Shown: positions 9,396 through 18,457, counted from the stretch's first letter. The stretch is 64,000 bases of DNA from Bradyrhizobium ottawaense (GCF_900099825.1 NZ_LT629693.1:5157001-5221000); one strand, 5' to 3'. The notes: generated by a model not told the origin, from the letters alone. Made by a program: numbers and translations.

Positions 9396-12300
9396 ATGAA
9401 GGCAACCGCACGAATTTTCGGCGCGGCTATTTCATTGTCGCTTATTTCGGTTTTTGCTGCGTCGATTGTTACCGCCTCGATTGCTCCCGCGGACGCACTT
9501 GAACTCAACCAGGCGATCGAGAATTGTCGCAACAGCGTAGGCAGGCCGATCGTCATGGGTTGCATGCGCGCCGGCGGTGGCAGCCTGGAGGCTTGCCGCG
9601 AGAAGGCCCACCCCAAAGTCAAAGCTTGCGTGCAAAGTGCGATGGCGGCGTCACGGCCGAAGGCCGACTTGTTCGATCCAGCCAAGGTCTCCAAGGCCAA
9701 GCCTGAAGAAGCGGCGGCGGATGCCGCTGTTGTCGCCAACATGGCGCCGGTCGGTCTGGTTGCGCCACCGCGCACGATTTCCGATATCACCGCCATTCTC
9801 GACCAGCAGAAGCCCGATGCCGGAAGGGTCGCGGAACTCACTGCGACGGCCGATGCGCAGGTCCCTAACGGACTGAAAGGGGCTCAGCTGGCCGATTTCC
9901 ACTACAAGCGCGCTCAGGCGCGCGTGCTGCTCGGCCGATCCGAGGACTCCCTTGCCGACGCGGAAGTGGCGGTCGCCAACATGCAGGGCACCGACTACGT
10001 GAATGTCGGGAGCCGATACGAACAGGTGCTTATTCTACGGCTGCGTGATGCGGGTCAGCACAAGCGCGCCAACGCGCTGATCACCAAGCAGATGACGGCT
10101 TTCGCCAATCAGTCGAAGGGACGTCTGTTCGGGCTGAACTACATCCTCGCGCTCGGTCAGATCAGAAATGGCGATATCAACGCGGCGGAGAGCTACGCGG
10201 GCCGGAATCGGACGCTGCTCGCTGAGGCCAGGCGGTGGCCCAATTTTCCGATCTATGGCGCGAACTGGCAGGCGACGGTCGAGGATTGCAACGCACGCGT
10301 TGCTGAATCCCGGGGCCGCTATGCCGACGCCGAAAGCGGTTACCGCAATGCGGCGCTTCTCTACACGGCCTCGGTGAAGACGCTTCCGCAGTGGCAAAGC
10401 AAACCGCCGGAGGGCCTGATCGAGCGCCAGGCGGATTGGGCTTTGGCGCTGGAGGGGCGCGTCAAGGTCAAGCAAGGCCGCGTCGGCGAAGGCGAGGCCG
10501 ACGTACGGCGGGCGCTGCTGAGCCGCCTCAGCAAGTCCGGAAAATTCCACGCCGACACCGCAGGCGTTCTCGGCGTGCTGGTCTATGTGATCCAGGAGCA
10601 GGGCCGCTACCAGGAGGCAGAACAGCTGCAACGACGGGTGATCGATATCTACCAGGGGCTTGGTTACGGCGTGGACTCCGGTCAGATGGTCGGTGCGCAG
10701 GTGTTCCTGGCCCAAATCCTCAACCTGGAACGGCGCTACGAGGAGGCCGGCAAGCTATACGACCAGGTCGATGTGTGGACGGCGAAGTGGGAGCCGTCGC
10801 GTCGCGAAGCGATCAGCGGCGGACTGGCGCGCGTTTCCGTCATGATGGTTCAGGGCAGCAACGACAACGCGCTCGAGATTGCCCAACGAACCTTTGAGCG
10901 CGAACGTGCCAGATCGGGCGACAAGAGTTTCAATACGGCCGTAGCGCGCGGCTTTTACGCCATTGCTCTCGCGCGCAAAACGAAGCCGTCGGAGGCCTTG
11001 CAGGCGTTCAGGGAATCCCTGCAAGTGCTGCTGACGGCCTCCGGCGGCACCGACGACGACAGCGGCTCGACTGCGGCGGCGCGCGAAGGGCGCGTTCGAT
11101 TCGTCATCGAAGGCTATCTGCGCTTCCTTGCCCTCAACCCCACACTGTTCCCCGGCAATATTGCCGATGAAACCTTTGGTTATGCCGATGTATTGCGCGG
11201 GCAATCGGTTCAGCGCGCGTTGCAGGCCTCGTCCGCCCGGTCGGCGGCCAACAATCCCGAGTTGGCCAAGCTGGTGCGCGCGTCGCAGGACAGCGAGAAG
11301 CAGATCGGCGCGGCCGTCGCCACCTTGAACAACCTGCTGACGCTGGCGCCGTCCGAGCGCGACGAAAAGATTCTTCGGGCAACGCAAGCCGAAATCGACG
11401 CCCTTCAAGCCACGCGGGTGCAAACCCTCAAGGAGATCGCCAGGAAATTTCCCGACTACGGCGATTTGATCAACCCGCCACCGCCGAACGCGGCCGCCCT
11501 GCAGAAGTACCTTGCCGATGACGAGGCGCTGCTCTCGTTCTACTTCGGGCGCTTCGACAGTTTTGTGTGGGTGGTACGCAAGGACAATCCGGTGCAGTTC
11601 GCGCGGATCAAGATGTCCATTGGGGATCTGAACGACAAGGTTACCAAGCTGCGGGAGGCGCTTGAACCGAACGCGGCGATGATTTCGGATATTCCGCCTT
11701 TCGACCTCAAGCTCGCCTCCGAACTCTATGATAAGATACTGAAACCGATCGAGGGCGGCTGGAAGCCGGCAAAAAGCCTGATCGTGGTCACCAATGGCGG
11801 GTTGGGGCTTCTGCCGCTGTCGCTTCTGCCGACGGCGCCGGCGGAAATCGTGACGGACGATGATCCGTTGTTCTCGAGCTACAGAAAGGTACCCTGGCTG
11901 GCGCGGACTCATGCCGTGACCATGGTGCCGTCGGCATCCGCGCTGGAAACCCTGCGCAAGCTGCCGCCCGGAAAGGCTGCCCGCGACGACCTGATTGGCT
12001 TCGGCGATCCCTATTTCAGCAAGGAACAGGCCGACGAGGCGGCAGCCGAGAATGACAAGACGGTTCAACTGGCCAGTGCGCCCGCCGCCACGCGGGGCAT
12101 GCCGCTCAAGCGTCGCAACAGCCCGAAGCTCGAAGGCGCCGACAACGCCGAACTGTCGATGTTGCCGCGCCTGCCGGATACGGCCGACGAACTGAAGTCG
12201 ATCGCGCTGGCGCTGCAGGCGGATCCCTCGAAGGTGCTCAACCTTGGCAAGGACGCCAACGAGAATGCGGTCAAGACCATGGACCTTTCCGGGTTCAAGA

Positions 12301-12791
12301 TCGTCGCTTTCGCCACCCACGGACTGGTGCCTGGTGAGCTTGACGGATTGACACAGCCGGCCCTTGCATTGTCGGCGCCGTCCTTGTCTGGTTCCGAAGG
12401 CGATGGCTTGCTGACGATGGAAGAGATCCTTTCGCTCAAGCTCGACGCCGACTGGGTGGTGTTGTCGGCGTGCAATACCGGTGCCGGCGCCGGCGCGGGA
12501 GCCGAAGCTGCGTCGGGTCTTGGCCGGGCGTTCTTCTATGCCGGTACGCGCGCACTACTGGTCACCAACTGGTCCGTGCATTCGCAGTCAGCAAAGGATC
12601 TCGTGACCGATCTGTTCAAGCGACAGGCGGATGATCCGAAGCTGACGCGCGGTGAAGCGCTGCGGCAGGCGATGATGGCGTTGATGGACGGCAAGGGATT
12701 TACCGACGCTTCGGGCAATACCGAGTTCGCCTATGCCCACCCGCTGTTCTGGGCGCCCTATACCATTATCGGCGATGGCGGCCGGCGTTGA
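9396..12791 (+). CDS. Exported TPR-CHAT caspase-like protease
   Basis: Protein of 1131 aa. A signal peptide (ATARIFGAAISLSLISVFAAS) is followed by a Cys-containing segment of about 60 residues, then TPR-like helical repeats over roughly residues 160-560 (for example DFHYKRAQARVLLGRSEDSL and EQGRYQEAEQLQRRV), and a C-terminal CHAT domain from about residue 690. CHAT is a caspase-fold peptidase family. The catalytic His is visible in FATHG (His975) and the Cys in LSACNTG (Cys1026). The end, HPLFWAPYTIIGDGG, is typical of CHAT proteins. ATG 9396 has an AAAGGA site 6 bp upstream. It heads a four-gene operon. The target and trigger are unknown; export suggests envelope proteins or signals, unlike cytoplasmic CHAT proteases of phage defence. 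Confidence 0.9.
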   Translation: MKATARIFGAAISLSLISVFAASIVTASIAPADALELNQAIENCRNSVGRPIVMGCMRAGGGSLEACREKAHPKVKACVQSAMAASRPKADLFDPAKVSKAKPEEAAADAAVVANMAPVGLVAPPRTISDITAILDQQKPDAGRVAELTATADAQVPNGLKGAQLADFHYKRAQARVLLGRSEDSLADAEVAVANMQGTDYVNVGSRYEQVLILRLRDAGQHKRANALITKQMTAFANQSKGRLFGLNYILALGQIRNGDINAAESYAGRNRTLLAEARRWPNFPIYGANWQATVEDCNARVAESRGRYADAESGYRNAALLYTASVKTLPQWQSKPPEGLIERQADWALALEGRVKVKQGRVGEGEADVRRALLSRLSKSGKFHADTAGVLGVLVYVIQEQGRYQEAEQLQRRVIDIYQGLGYGVDSGQMVGAQVFLAQILNLERRYEEAGKLYDQVDVWTAKWEPSRREAISGGLARVSVMMVQGSNDNALEIAQRTFERERARSGDKSFNTAVARGFYAIALARKTKPSEALQAFRESLQVLLTASGGTDDDSGSTAAAREGRVRFVIEGYLRFLALNPTLFPGNIADETFGYADVLRGQSVQRALQASSARSAANNPELAKLVRASQDSEKQIGAAVATLNNLLTLAPSERDEKILRATQAEIDALQATRVQTLKEIARKFPDYGDLINPPPPNAAALQKYLADDEALLSFYFGRFDSFVWVVRKDNPVQFARIKMSIGDLNDKVTKLREALEPNAAMISDIPPFDLKLASELYDKILKPIEGGWKPAKSLIVVTNGGLGLLPLSLLPTAPAEIVTDDDPLFSSYRKVPWLARTHAVTMVPSASALETLRKLPPGKAARDDLIGFGDPYFSKEQADEAAAENDKTVQLASAPAATRGMPLKRRNSPKLEGADNAELSMLPRLPDTADELKSIALALQADPSKVLNLGKDANENAVKTMDLSGFKIVAFATHGLVPGELDGLTQPALALSAPSLSGSEGDGLLTMEEILSLKLDADWVVLSACNTGAGAGAGAEAASGLGRAFFYAGTRALLVTNWSVHSQSAKDLVTDLFKRQADDPKLTRGEALRQAMMALMDGKGFTDASGNTEFAYAHPLFWAPYTIIGDGGRR

Positions 12792-12859
12792 CCGACATCG
12801 GCGATATTCGTAGCGTTGGCCGCAGGTTGTGCTGTGGATCGGAATGAGCGGAGAGCAGG

Positions 12860-13327
12860 ATGCCCCGACTTCGTGTTGTGTTGACCGGTGCGGCAATTCT
12901 CGCTGCCCTGCTGACGGCGATGCCGTTCCGCGCGTTCGCAGGGCAACTGATTACGGAGGATGAAGCCAAGCTGCCGGCGCAAAAAGGGGCGGTTCCCAAT
13001 TCGGGGCGCGGCATCACGCGGGGGCCGAAGATTCTGGTCCCGGACGGGGAGGCCGCCGTGCAGGCGTCGCCGATCCGATTGCAGCTCAAGTTCCAGACGT
13101 TCGGCGGGTCCAGCGTCGATCTCGATGCGCTGAAGGTGACGTATCTGAAATCGCCGGTGGTCGACCTCACGTCGCGCGTCAAGCCATTTGCGCAACCGAC
13201 GGGCATTGATATGCCGGATGCGCAATTTCCGCCCGGAGAGCACCTGCTGCGGATCGATATCAAGGACTCCGACGGCCGCCCGGCCAGCATCAGTTTCCTG
13301 CTCAAGATAGCGCCTAAAGTGCCTTGA
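12860..13327 (+). CDS. Small exported protein of the CHAT operon
   Basis: Protein of 155 aa with signal peptide MPRLRVVLTGAAILAALLTAMPFRAFA. The mature part is rich in predicted beta strands (PIRLQLKFQTFGGSSVDLDALKVTYLKS... GEHLLRIDIKDSDGRPASISFLLKI) and resembles a compact immunoglobulin-like fold. I recognise no family. It follows the CHAT gene by 68 bp and its stop overlaps the next start (TGATG), so it is translationally coupled. It is a natural candidate partner, substrate or inhibitor of the exported CHAT protease, by context only. Confidence 0.7.
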   Translation: MPRLRVVLTGAAILAALLTAMPFRAFAGQLITEDEAKLPAQKGAVPNSGRGITRGPKILVPDGEAAVQASPIRLQLKFQTFGGSSVDLDALKVTYLKSPVVDLTSRVKPFAQPTGIDMPDAQFPPGEHLLRIDIKDSDGRPASISFLLKIAPKVP

Positions 13328-13533
13328 TGCCGTGTCCGTTCTGCGCTGATGAAAAAGACGAACTGGCTCCGGTTTGCGCGAGCTGCGGTCGCGATACAGC
13401 GATCCCGAAGGCCTTGATCGCGGAGCGGATCGAACTGCTGCAGAAGCGCGATGCCCTGCGGGCGGAGCTTGCCGAGGCCAATGCCCGGCTCGCGGCCCGT
13501 CGCAGGCGCAAACCTCCCGCCAAACCGGCTTGA
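13327..13533 (+). CDS. Zinc-ribbon plus coiled-coil small protein
   Basis: Protein of 68 aa. Residues 1-22 hold two CxxC knuckles (CPFC and CASC), a zinc ribbon. The rest is a charged helix (ALIAERIELLQKRDALRAEL) with heptad-like spacing, ending in a Lys/Arg/Pro tail. The ATG at 13327 overlaps the preceding stop. Its ribbon is similar to that of the next gene, suggesting a pair that arose by duplication or that interact. It has no export signal. Confidence 0.7.
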   Translation: MPCPFCADEKDELAPVCASCGRDTAIPKALIAERIELLQKRDALRAELAEANARLAARRRRKPPAKPA

Positions 13534-13539
13534 TGTCCG

Positions 13540-14307
13540 ATGGAATGTCCCTTTTGCGCTGAAACCATCAAGGATGAGGCGATCGTCTGCAAGCATTGCA
13601 ACCGCGATCTTCGCATCGTGCTGCCTGTCATCAAGGAGATCCACGAGACGGTGCTCGAGCTCGACCGGCTGCAGCGTCACCTCGACCGGGTGAATACGTC
13701 GCTGGCACTGCTCGATCGCCCTGGGCGCTTCCTGTTCCTCAACGGCGGCATCTATGTCTTGCTGCCTTCGCTGCTGCTGCTTGCGGCGCACGTTCTCGTC
13801 ACCGTAACGCTGAACGTGTCGCCGCTCTATTTGAGGATCGCTTCCGTCATTATTCCGCTGCCGTTTGGAATGGCGGCTTTTGCGTTGAGCAAGATTGGTT
13901 ATCGTGGCGCGTTCGGTTTGGGGATCTTGACCGCGATCGTCAGCGTGACCGCGATGTTCGGCGTCGTTGCCTATGTCGACGGCGCATCGATGGTACCCGA
14001 CTCCGCGCGCGAATGGCGCGAGACAGTCGAGTATGGCCTGAGCATTGCGCTGGCCTTCTTGACCGGAAATATCCTGGCGATATTGATCTTGGTGGTGCTG
14101 CCCTCGACGATCGCCTCAGGGGGCAAACCGAATGCCGCCGCCTATCGAATAGCCCGGATGCTCGGCCAGCATGTCGGGCAGGAAACGATGCGGCGGCGTG
14201 CGCGCCGGATCCAGGATTTGATTCGGACGATGGGACCGCTGGCCGGTGTGCTGGTGACCGCCGCAGGCTCCGTCTATACCGGACTCAAGGGCGTGTTCGG
14301 TCATTGA
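13540..14307 (+). CDS. Zinc-ribbon membrane protein
   Basis: Protein of 255 aa. It begins with a zinc ribbon (ECPFCAETIKDEAIVCKHCNRD, cysteines in two CxxC pairs), then a short amphipathic helix (VIKEIHETVLELDRLQRHLD) and about four membrane helices between residues 65 and 190. A basic C-terminal segment (ETMRRRARRIQDLIRTMG) and a weakly hydrophobic end follow. It starts 6 bp after the previous stop. The layout, a cytosolic ribbon on a membrane domain, suggests a sensor or scaffold that could link cytoplasm to the exported CHAT protease. No family name is certain. Confidence 0.72.
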   Translation: MECPFCAETIKDEAIVCKHCNRDLRIVLPVIKEIHETVLELDRLQRHLDRVNTSLALLDRPGRFLFLNGGIYVLLPSLLLLAAHVLVTVTLNVSPLYLRIASVIIPLPFGMAAFALSKIGYRGAFGLGILTAIVSVTAMFGVVAYVDGASMVPDSAREWRETVEYGLSIALAFLTGNILAILILVVLPSTIASGGKPNAAAYRIARMLGQHVGQETMRRRARRIQDLIRTMGPLAGVLVTAAGSVYTGLKGVFGH

Positions 14308-14371
14308 AGCGGACGGTTATTCGCTCAATTGTCCTACGCCGCATCGATTCCCGGAAGCGACCGCGAAGCGG

Positions 14372-14563
14372 CTATTCGCCCAGCGCCAGACGGCGCAGGC
14401 CGGCCGCGGTCAAGCCGAGTTCGCCGAGCCGTCTCACCGCGTAGCCGAGGCCGACCAGACGCTCCCAGTGCAACTGGGGAATCTCCTGCTGCGCTTCGCC
14501 CTTGCCGACCTCGATCAGGGAGGCGAACTCCTCGGCGCTCAAGGCGGGGTTAGCGTCCGTCAT
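14372..14563 (-). CDS. Small hypothetical protein
   Basis: Protein of 63 aa (MTDANPALSAEEFASLIEVG...). It is mostly helical and ends in LTAAGLRRLALGE, resembling a truncated helix-turn-helix-like tail. I do not recognise a family. ATG at 14563 was chosen because the longer upstream reading is Arg-rich and lacks codon bias. It is convergent with the zinc-ribbon membrane gene and divergent from the response regulator. Confidence 0.55.
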   Translation of the reverse strand: MTDANPALSAEEFASLIEVGKGEAQQEIPQLHWERLVGLGYAVRRLGELGLTAAGLRRLALGE

Positions 14564-14886
14564 CGTCGGTCCATACCTTGCTTCTAAGCGCTTGAAGTGG
14601 CTACGAAGCGGGCGAGTACAAGGCTGAGGCTGCCTTGTTCGGTCAAATGCGCGCATTCTGGCTCCTGAGGAGCACCGACTTCCGCTGATTGCGCAAATAT
14701 AAGCCCGCCTCTTGTGGAACTCAGCAGCTTCGGCTTTGTTGCCTACTGATCCCCAAACGCAGCGGGATTGGCGACCCGCCACAGTCAGCAGCCCCACATG
14801 GTCAAATCTCTTGCGGCCCTCGCGATGTCTGCGTTTCTGGGAGTGTCGGTTCGCGAGGCTCGCCTTGTGACCGCGCATCGCGAGCC
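14564..14886. other. Intergenic region between divergent genes
   Basis: About 320 bp between the small hypothetical gene and the response regulator, presumably holding both promoters. I see no convincing gene, RNA or strong palindrome in it. The open frame on the plus strand through it has no plausible start context. Confidence 0.4.
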
Positions 14887-15273
14887 ATGATGCCGCTGGA
14901 TCACATGCTTTTGCCACCCGTCATCCTCGTCGTCGAAGACGAGATGCTGCTGCGCATGCGCGCGGTCGATATGGTCGAGGACGCCGGCTATGCCCCGGTC
15001 GAGGCCGTGGATGCGGACGAAGCGCTCGCCATCCTCCAGTCCAGGTCCGATATCGTCCTGTTGTTCACCGATATTCAGATGCCGGGCAGCATGACCGGCT
15101 TGCAGCTCGCGCTCGCCGTCCATGAGCGCTGGCCACGGATCAAGATCATCCTGGCGTCCGGGCAACTGAAGTTGTCACAGAGCGAGATACCGGAAAACAG
15201 CCGTTTCTTCGGAAAACCGCTGGATTCCGGCGATATGGTCGCGGAAATCCGGGAGATGCTCGGTCATGTCTGA
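14887..15273 (+). CDS. Single-domain response regulator
   Basis: Protein of 128 aa that is only a receiver domain. Acidic residues (VVEDE), the phospho-acceptor Asp in LLFTDIQMPG, the Ser of ILASGQ and the Lys of FFGKPLD are all present. Without an output domain it probably acts by phosphotransfer or protein binding. ATG starts at 14887, 14890 and 14905 are all possible. It lies 108 bp upstream of an HWE kinase gene and probably works with it. Confidence 0.85.
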   Translation: MMPLDHMLLPPVILVVEDEMLLRMRAVDMVEDAGYAPVEAVDADEALAILQSRSDIVLLFTDIQMPGSMTGLQLALAVHERWPRIKIILASGQLKLSQSEIPENSRFFGKPLDSGDMVAEIREMLGHV

Positions 15274-15381
15274 CCTCAGTGGACCCAAAATCGCTATCCC
15301 GGCACGGTCTCCATGCAGCCTGCCCAAATCGTTACCGGAAAGAAATGACCGGAACCGGACAGATGGTGGTATCCATTGTCG

Positions 15382-16149
15382 ATGTTGAAAAGCAGCCATG
15401 ATCTGGTCGGCGGCAGTCTGGCGTCCGATCCGGCGTCTCCGGAGGAGTTGCTGACGGCAGAAAACGTCAGCCTGCGGCTGTTGCTGACGCAGGCCAAGCT
15501 CAGCGCCGAGACGTTGCTGGCGCAAGCCGGTATCGACGCCAAGGAGCGTGAGGCGGCCGACAAGCTTCAGAAACTCATCCTGGAAGAGCTTCATCATCGC
15601 ATCAAGAACACGCTCGCAACGGTCGGCGCTATTGCTTCGCAAAGCCTGCGCAATGCGCCGAACATGCGGGATGCGCAGCACGCGATCGAAGGGCGATTGC
15701 TGGCGCTCGGCCGCGCCCACGACCTGCTGTTGCAGGTGCGCTGGACCGGCGCGGATCTGCGAAAAATCGTCAGCGGCGCGACCGAGCCTTTTGACAACGC
15801 GGATAAGCCAAGATTTTCGATCGACGGCCCTGACGTCGAAATGGCGTCGGGCGCGGTCATCGCGATCGCGATGACCCTCAACGAGCTCTGCACCAACACC
15901 ACGAAATTCGGTGCGTTATCGGTGCCCGATGGTCATGTCGACGTCAGTTGGGTCGTGGATGCGGCGCGATTGCGCTTCACCTGGAAAGAACAGGGCGGAC
16001 CGGCGGTCGCGGCGCCGACCAGGCAGAGTTTTGGCACGCGCCTGATCGAGACGCTCGGCAGGCAACTGAAAGGCGACGTCAAACTCACCTATGCGCCTGA
16101 TGGCTTTGTCTACGTGCTCGACGTTCCCCTGGCTTCTCTCGAATCCTGA
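15382..16149 (+). CDS. HWE-family sensor histidine kinase (soluble)
   Basis: Protein of 255 aa. An N-terminal coiled-coil-like region of ~60 residues precedes the phospho-acceptor H-box LILEELHHRIKNTLATV, an N-box LNELCTNTTKFGALS, and the W-x-E element FTWKEQGGP that defines the HWE class. It lacks membrane helices and PAS/GAF domains, so the sensing mode is unclear. HWE kinases often feed single-domain receivers, matching the gene just upstream. The ATG at 15382 has no strong ribosome site. Confidence 0.85.
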   Translation: MLKSSHDLVGGSLASDPASPEELLTAENVSLRLLLTQAKLSAETLLAQAGIDAKEREAADKLQKLILEELHHRIKNTLATVGAIASQSLRNAPNMRDAQHAIEGRLLALGRAHDLLLQVRWTGADLRKIVSGATEPFDNADKPRFSIDGPDVEMASGAVIAIAMTLNELCTNTTKFGALSVPDGHVDVSWVVDAARLRFTWKEQGGPAVAAPTRQSFGTRLIETLGRQLKGDVKLTYAPDGFVYVLDVPLASLES

Positions 16150-16227
16150 GCGGCTCTCACCGCCGCATTTCGCCGGGATTTTGCCGGCGCTTCCCGCGTC
16201 ATAACTCGGCGGCCTTGCGGTCGCGGT

Positions 16228-16776
16228 TCAAAACGTCGGCGGCGTGCAGGCGCTGATGACTTCGCAGGGTTTGGCGCCGACGCAGCGAAACCGGTGCGGG
16301 CGGCGGCTTTCGAAATAATAGGCGTCGCCGGGATCGAGGATGCGGCGCTCGTCGTCGACGGTGACCTCGAGCCGACCGGAGACCACGATGCCGCCTTCCT
16401 CGCCCTCGTGGGTCAGCGGCACCCGGCCGGTGTCGCTGCCCGGCTCGTAGCGTTCCTTCAGAATCTGCAACGTACGCCCGAACAGGTTGTCGCCGACCTG
16501 GCGGTACGAGATCGGCTTCTTGCCGATTTCGGTCAGTTCGTCGGAGCGGTAGAACGCCTTGCGCGGGCGCTCCGGTTCGATGGCGAAGAATTCCGCCAGC
16601 CCCATCGGAATGCCGTCGAGGATGCGTTTGAGCGCGCCGACCGAGGGGTTCATCTGGTTGGATTCGATCAGCGAGATCGTCGAATTGGTCACGCCCGAGC
16701 GCTTCGCCAGTTCGCGTTGCGACAGCTTGTGACGGCTCCGGACGAACCGCAGTTGCCCACCGATATCGACGCTCAT
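16228..16776 (-). CDS. XRE-family regulator with C-terminal cupin domain
   Basis: Protein of 182 aa. An N-terminal helix-turn-helix (LRFVRSRHKLSQRELAKRSG... NSTISLIESNQ) is followed by a cupin sensor domain (RVPLTHEGEEGGIVVSGRLEVTVDDERRILDPGDAYYF). This layout is that of PuuR and related repressors of amine and amino-acid catabolism. It is divergent from the omega-aminotransferase gene, which it probably controls. ATG 16776 was chosen as the start of the HTH; further upstream residues lack support. Confidence 0.87.
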   Translation of the reverse strand: MSVDIGGQLRFVRSRHKLSQRELAKRSGVTNSTISLIESNQMNPSVGALKRILDGIPMGLAEFFAIEPERPRKAFYRSDELTEIGKKPISYRQVGDNLFGRTLQILKERYEPGSDTGRVPLTHEGEEGGIVVSGRLEVTVDDERRILDPGDAYYFESRRPHRFRCVGAKPCEVISACTPPTF

Positions 16777-16931
16777 CGCAAATCCCTGTTGCAGGTGTTT
16801 CGGATCGAACAAATATGACCTCATGGGATCAACAAAATCAATTGGTTGCAGGAGCGCAGAAAAGGACTTGTTGCGGCTTCCCAACCGTGGTCCGGCTAGC
16901 ATCTGCAAGCTGCCAGCACAGGAGCTAAGCC

Positions 16932-18260
16932 GTGACCCTTCATCAGATTCCGAACACCCTGCAAACCGACGCGTTCTGGATGCCGTTCACGGCCAACCGG
17001 CAGTTCAAGGCCGCTCCCCGCATGTTCGCCTCCGCCGAGGGCATGCACTACACCACCGTCGACGGCCGCAAGGTGATCGACGGCTCGGCCGGGCTGTGGT
17101 GCGTCAACGCCGGCCACGGCCGTCGCCAGATCGCCGCCGCCGTCGAAAAGCAGTTGATGAACCTCGACTTCGCGCCGTCGTTCAATATGGGCCATCCGAT
17201 CGCGTTCGACTTCGCCGAACGGCTCGCGGCGATCGCGCCAAAAGGTCTCGACCGCATCTTCTTCACCAATTCGGGTTCGGAATCGGTCGACACCGCGCTG
17301 AAGATCGCGCTGGCTTATCAGCGCGCCGCCGGTCAGGCGACCCGCACGCGCCTGCTCGGCCGCGAGCGCGGCTATCACGGCGTCGGCTTCGGCGGCATGT
17401 CGGTCGGCGGCATGGTGAACAACCGTCGTGCCTTCGCGACGCATCTGCCCGGCGTCGATCACATCGGCCACACCTACGACCTCGCCCGCAACGCCTTCTC
17501 GAAGGATCTGCCGGCCCATGGCGCCGAACTCGCCGACGATCTCGAACGGCTGGTGAATCTCCATGGCGCGGAAACCATCGCTGCCGTCATCGTCGAACCG
17601 GTGCCGGGCTCGACCGGCGTGCTGCCGCCGCCGCAGGGCTATCTGCAGCGCCTGCGCCAGTTGTGCGACAAGCACGGCATTCTGCTGATCTTCGACGAGG
17701 TCATCACCGGCTTCGGCCGGCTCGGCACGCCGTTCGCCGCCGATTATTTCGGCGTGACGCCCGACCTGATGACGACCGCCAAGGGCATCACCAACGGCAC
17801 CGTGCCGATGGGCGCGGTGTTCTGCAGCCGAAAGGTCCACGACGGGCTGATGGTCGGCCCGGAAAACGCGATGGAGCTGTTCCACGGCTACACGTACTCC
17901 GCGCATCCGGTGGCGTGCGCCGCGGGCCTCGCGACGCTCGACATCTACAAGGACGAGGGGTTGCTGACGCGCGGCGCCTCGATGGCCGAATACTGGCGCG
18001 ACGCGCTGCATCAGCTCAAGGGCCTGCCGAACGTGATCGACATCCGCAACGTCGGCCTGATGGGCGCGGTCGAACTCGCGCCGCGCAAGGATGCGCCCGG
18101 CGCGCGCGGCTATGAACTGATGGTCGATTGCTTCAATCGCGGTCTTTACTTCCGCCAGAGCGGCGATGCCGTCGCGGTGTCGCCGCCCTTGATCGTCGAG
18201 CGCAGCCATATCGACGAAATGGTCTCGATCCTCGGCGACGCCATCAAGCGCGTGGCCTGA
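16932..18260 (+). CDS. Class III omega-amino acid:pyruvate aminotransferase
   Basis: Protein of 442 aa of the PLP-dependent class III aminotransferases, likely moving an amino group from beta-alanine or another omega-amine to pyruvate. Visible features are FWMPFTANRQFK, the cofactor loop NSGSES, the IFDEVITGFGRLG segment with the PLP-binding Asp, and Lys284 in TTAKGITNG. The opening and overall sequence fit beta-alanine/omega-amino acid-pyruvate transaminases better than PuuE or ArgD. The GTG start follows a CACAGGAGC ribosome site. The XRE-cupin gene is divergent, 155 bp away. Confidence 0.87.
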   Translation: MTLHQIPNTLQTDAFWMPFTANRQFKAAPRMFASAEGMHYTTVDGRKVIDGSAGLWCVNAGHGRRQIAAAVEKQLMNLDFAPSFNMGHPIAFDFAERLAAIAPKGLDRIFFTNSGSESVDTALKIALAYQRAAGQATRTRLLGRERGYHGVGFGGMSVGGMVNNRRAFATHLPGVDHIGHTYDLARNAFSKDLPAHGAELADDLERLVNLHGAETIAAVIVEPVPGSTGVLPPPQGYLQRLRQLCDKHGILLIFDEVITGFGRLGTPFAADYFGVTPDLMTTAKGITNGTVPMGAVFCSRKVHDGLMVGPENAMELFHGYTYSAHPVACAAGLATLDIYKDEGLLTRGASMAEYWRDALHQLKGLPNVIDIRNVGLMGAVELAPRKDAPGARGYELMVDCFNRGLYFRQSGDAVAVSPPLIVERSHIDEMVSILGDAIKRVA

Positions 18261-18290
18261 TCCTTGCTCGAAAGGAACCGCCGGGATCCC

Positions 18291-18424
18291 GGTTCTGATT
18301 GAATCAGAACCGGGCTCTGCTCTTTTTGTTTTGACGCGTTTTCTACCGCAGATAAGTCTACGCAATCTGCGTAAACTTGATTGCTTTGCGAACCGGCGTC
18401 CACTTCGCTCGAAAACGCTATTGT
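18291..18424. repeat. Intergenic repeat, copy 1 (with 10-bp-arm palindrome)
   Basis: Starts with the perfect palindrome GGTTCTGATT-G-AATCAGAACC (18291-18311) followed by GGGCTCTGCTCT, TTTGACGCGTTTTCT, AACCGGCGTCCAC and TTCGCTCGAAAACGCT. The same ordered blocks recur at 29064-29179. It directly follows the aminotransferase stop and may also end transcription. Confidence 0.75.
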
Positions 18425-18457
18425 GCCGGCGGTGCTGCAGCGGGAGCCAGGATTATC

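Noticed and set aside
10755..12320. 521-codon open frame on the minus strand
   Set aside because: Antisense to the CHAT protease gene, composition typical of a shadow frame.
14689..14886. Upstream extension of the response regulator
   Set aside because: The added 66 residues are Arg/Cys/Ser-rich and not part of a receiver domain; ATG 14887 is a better start.
16896..18365. 489-codon open frame on the minus strand
   Set aside because: Antisense to the aminotransferase gene; Arg/His/Ala-rich with no motif.
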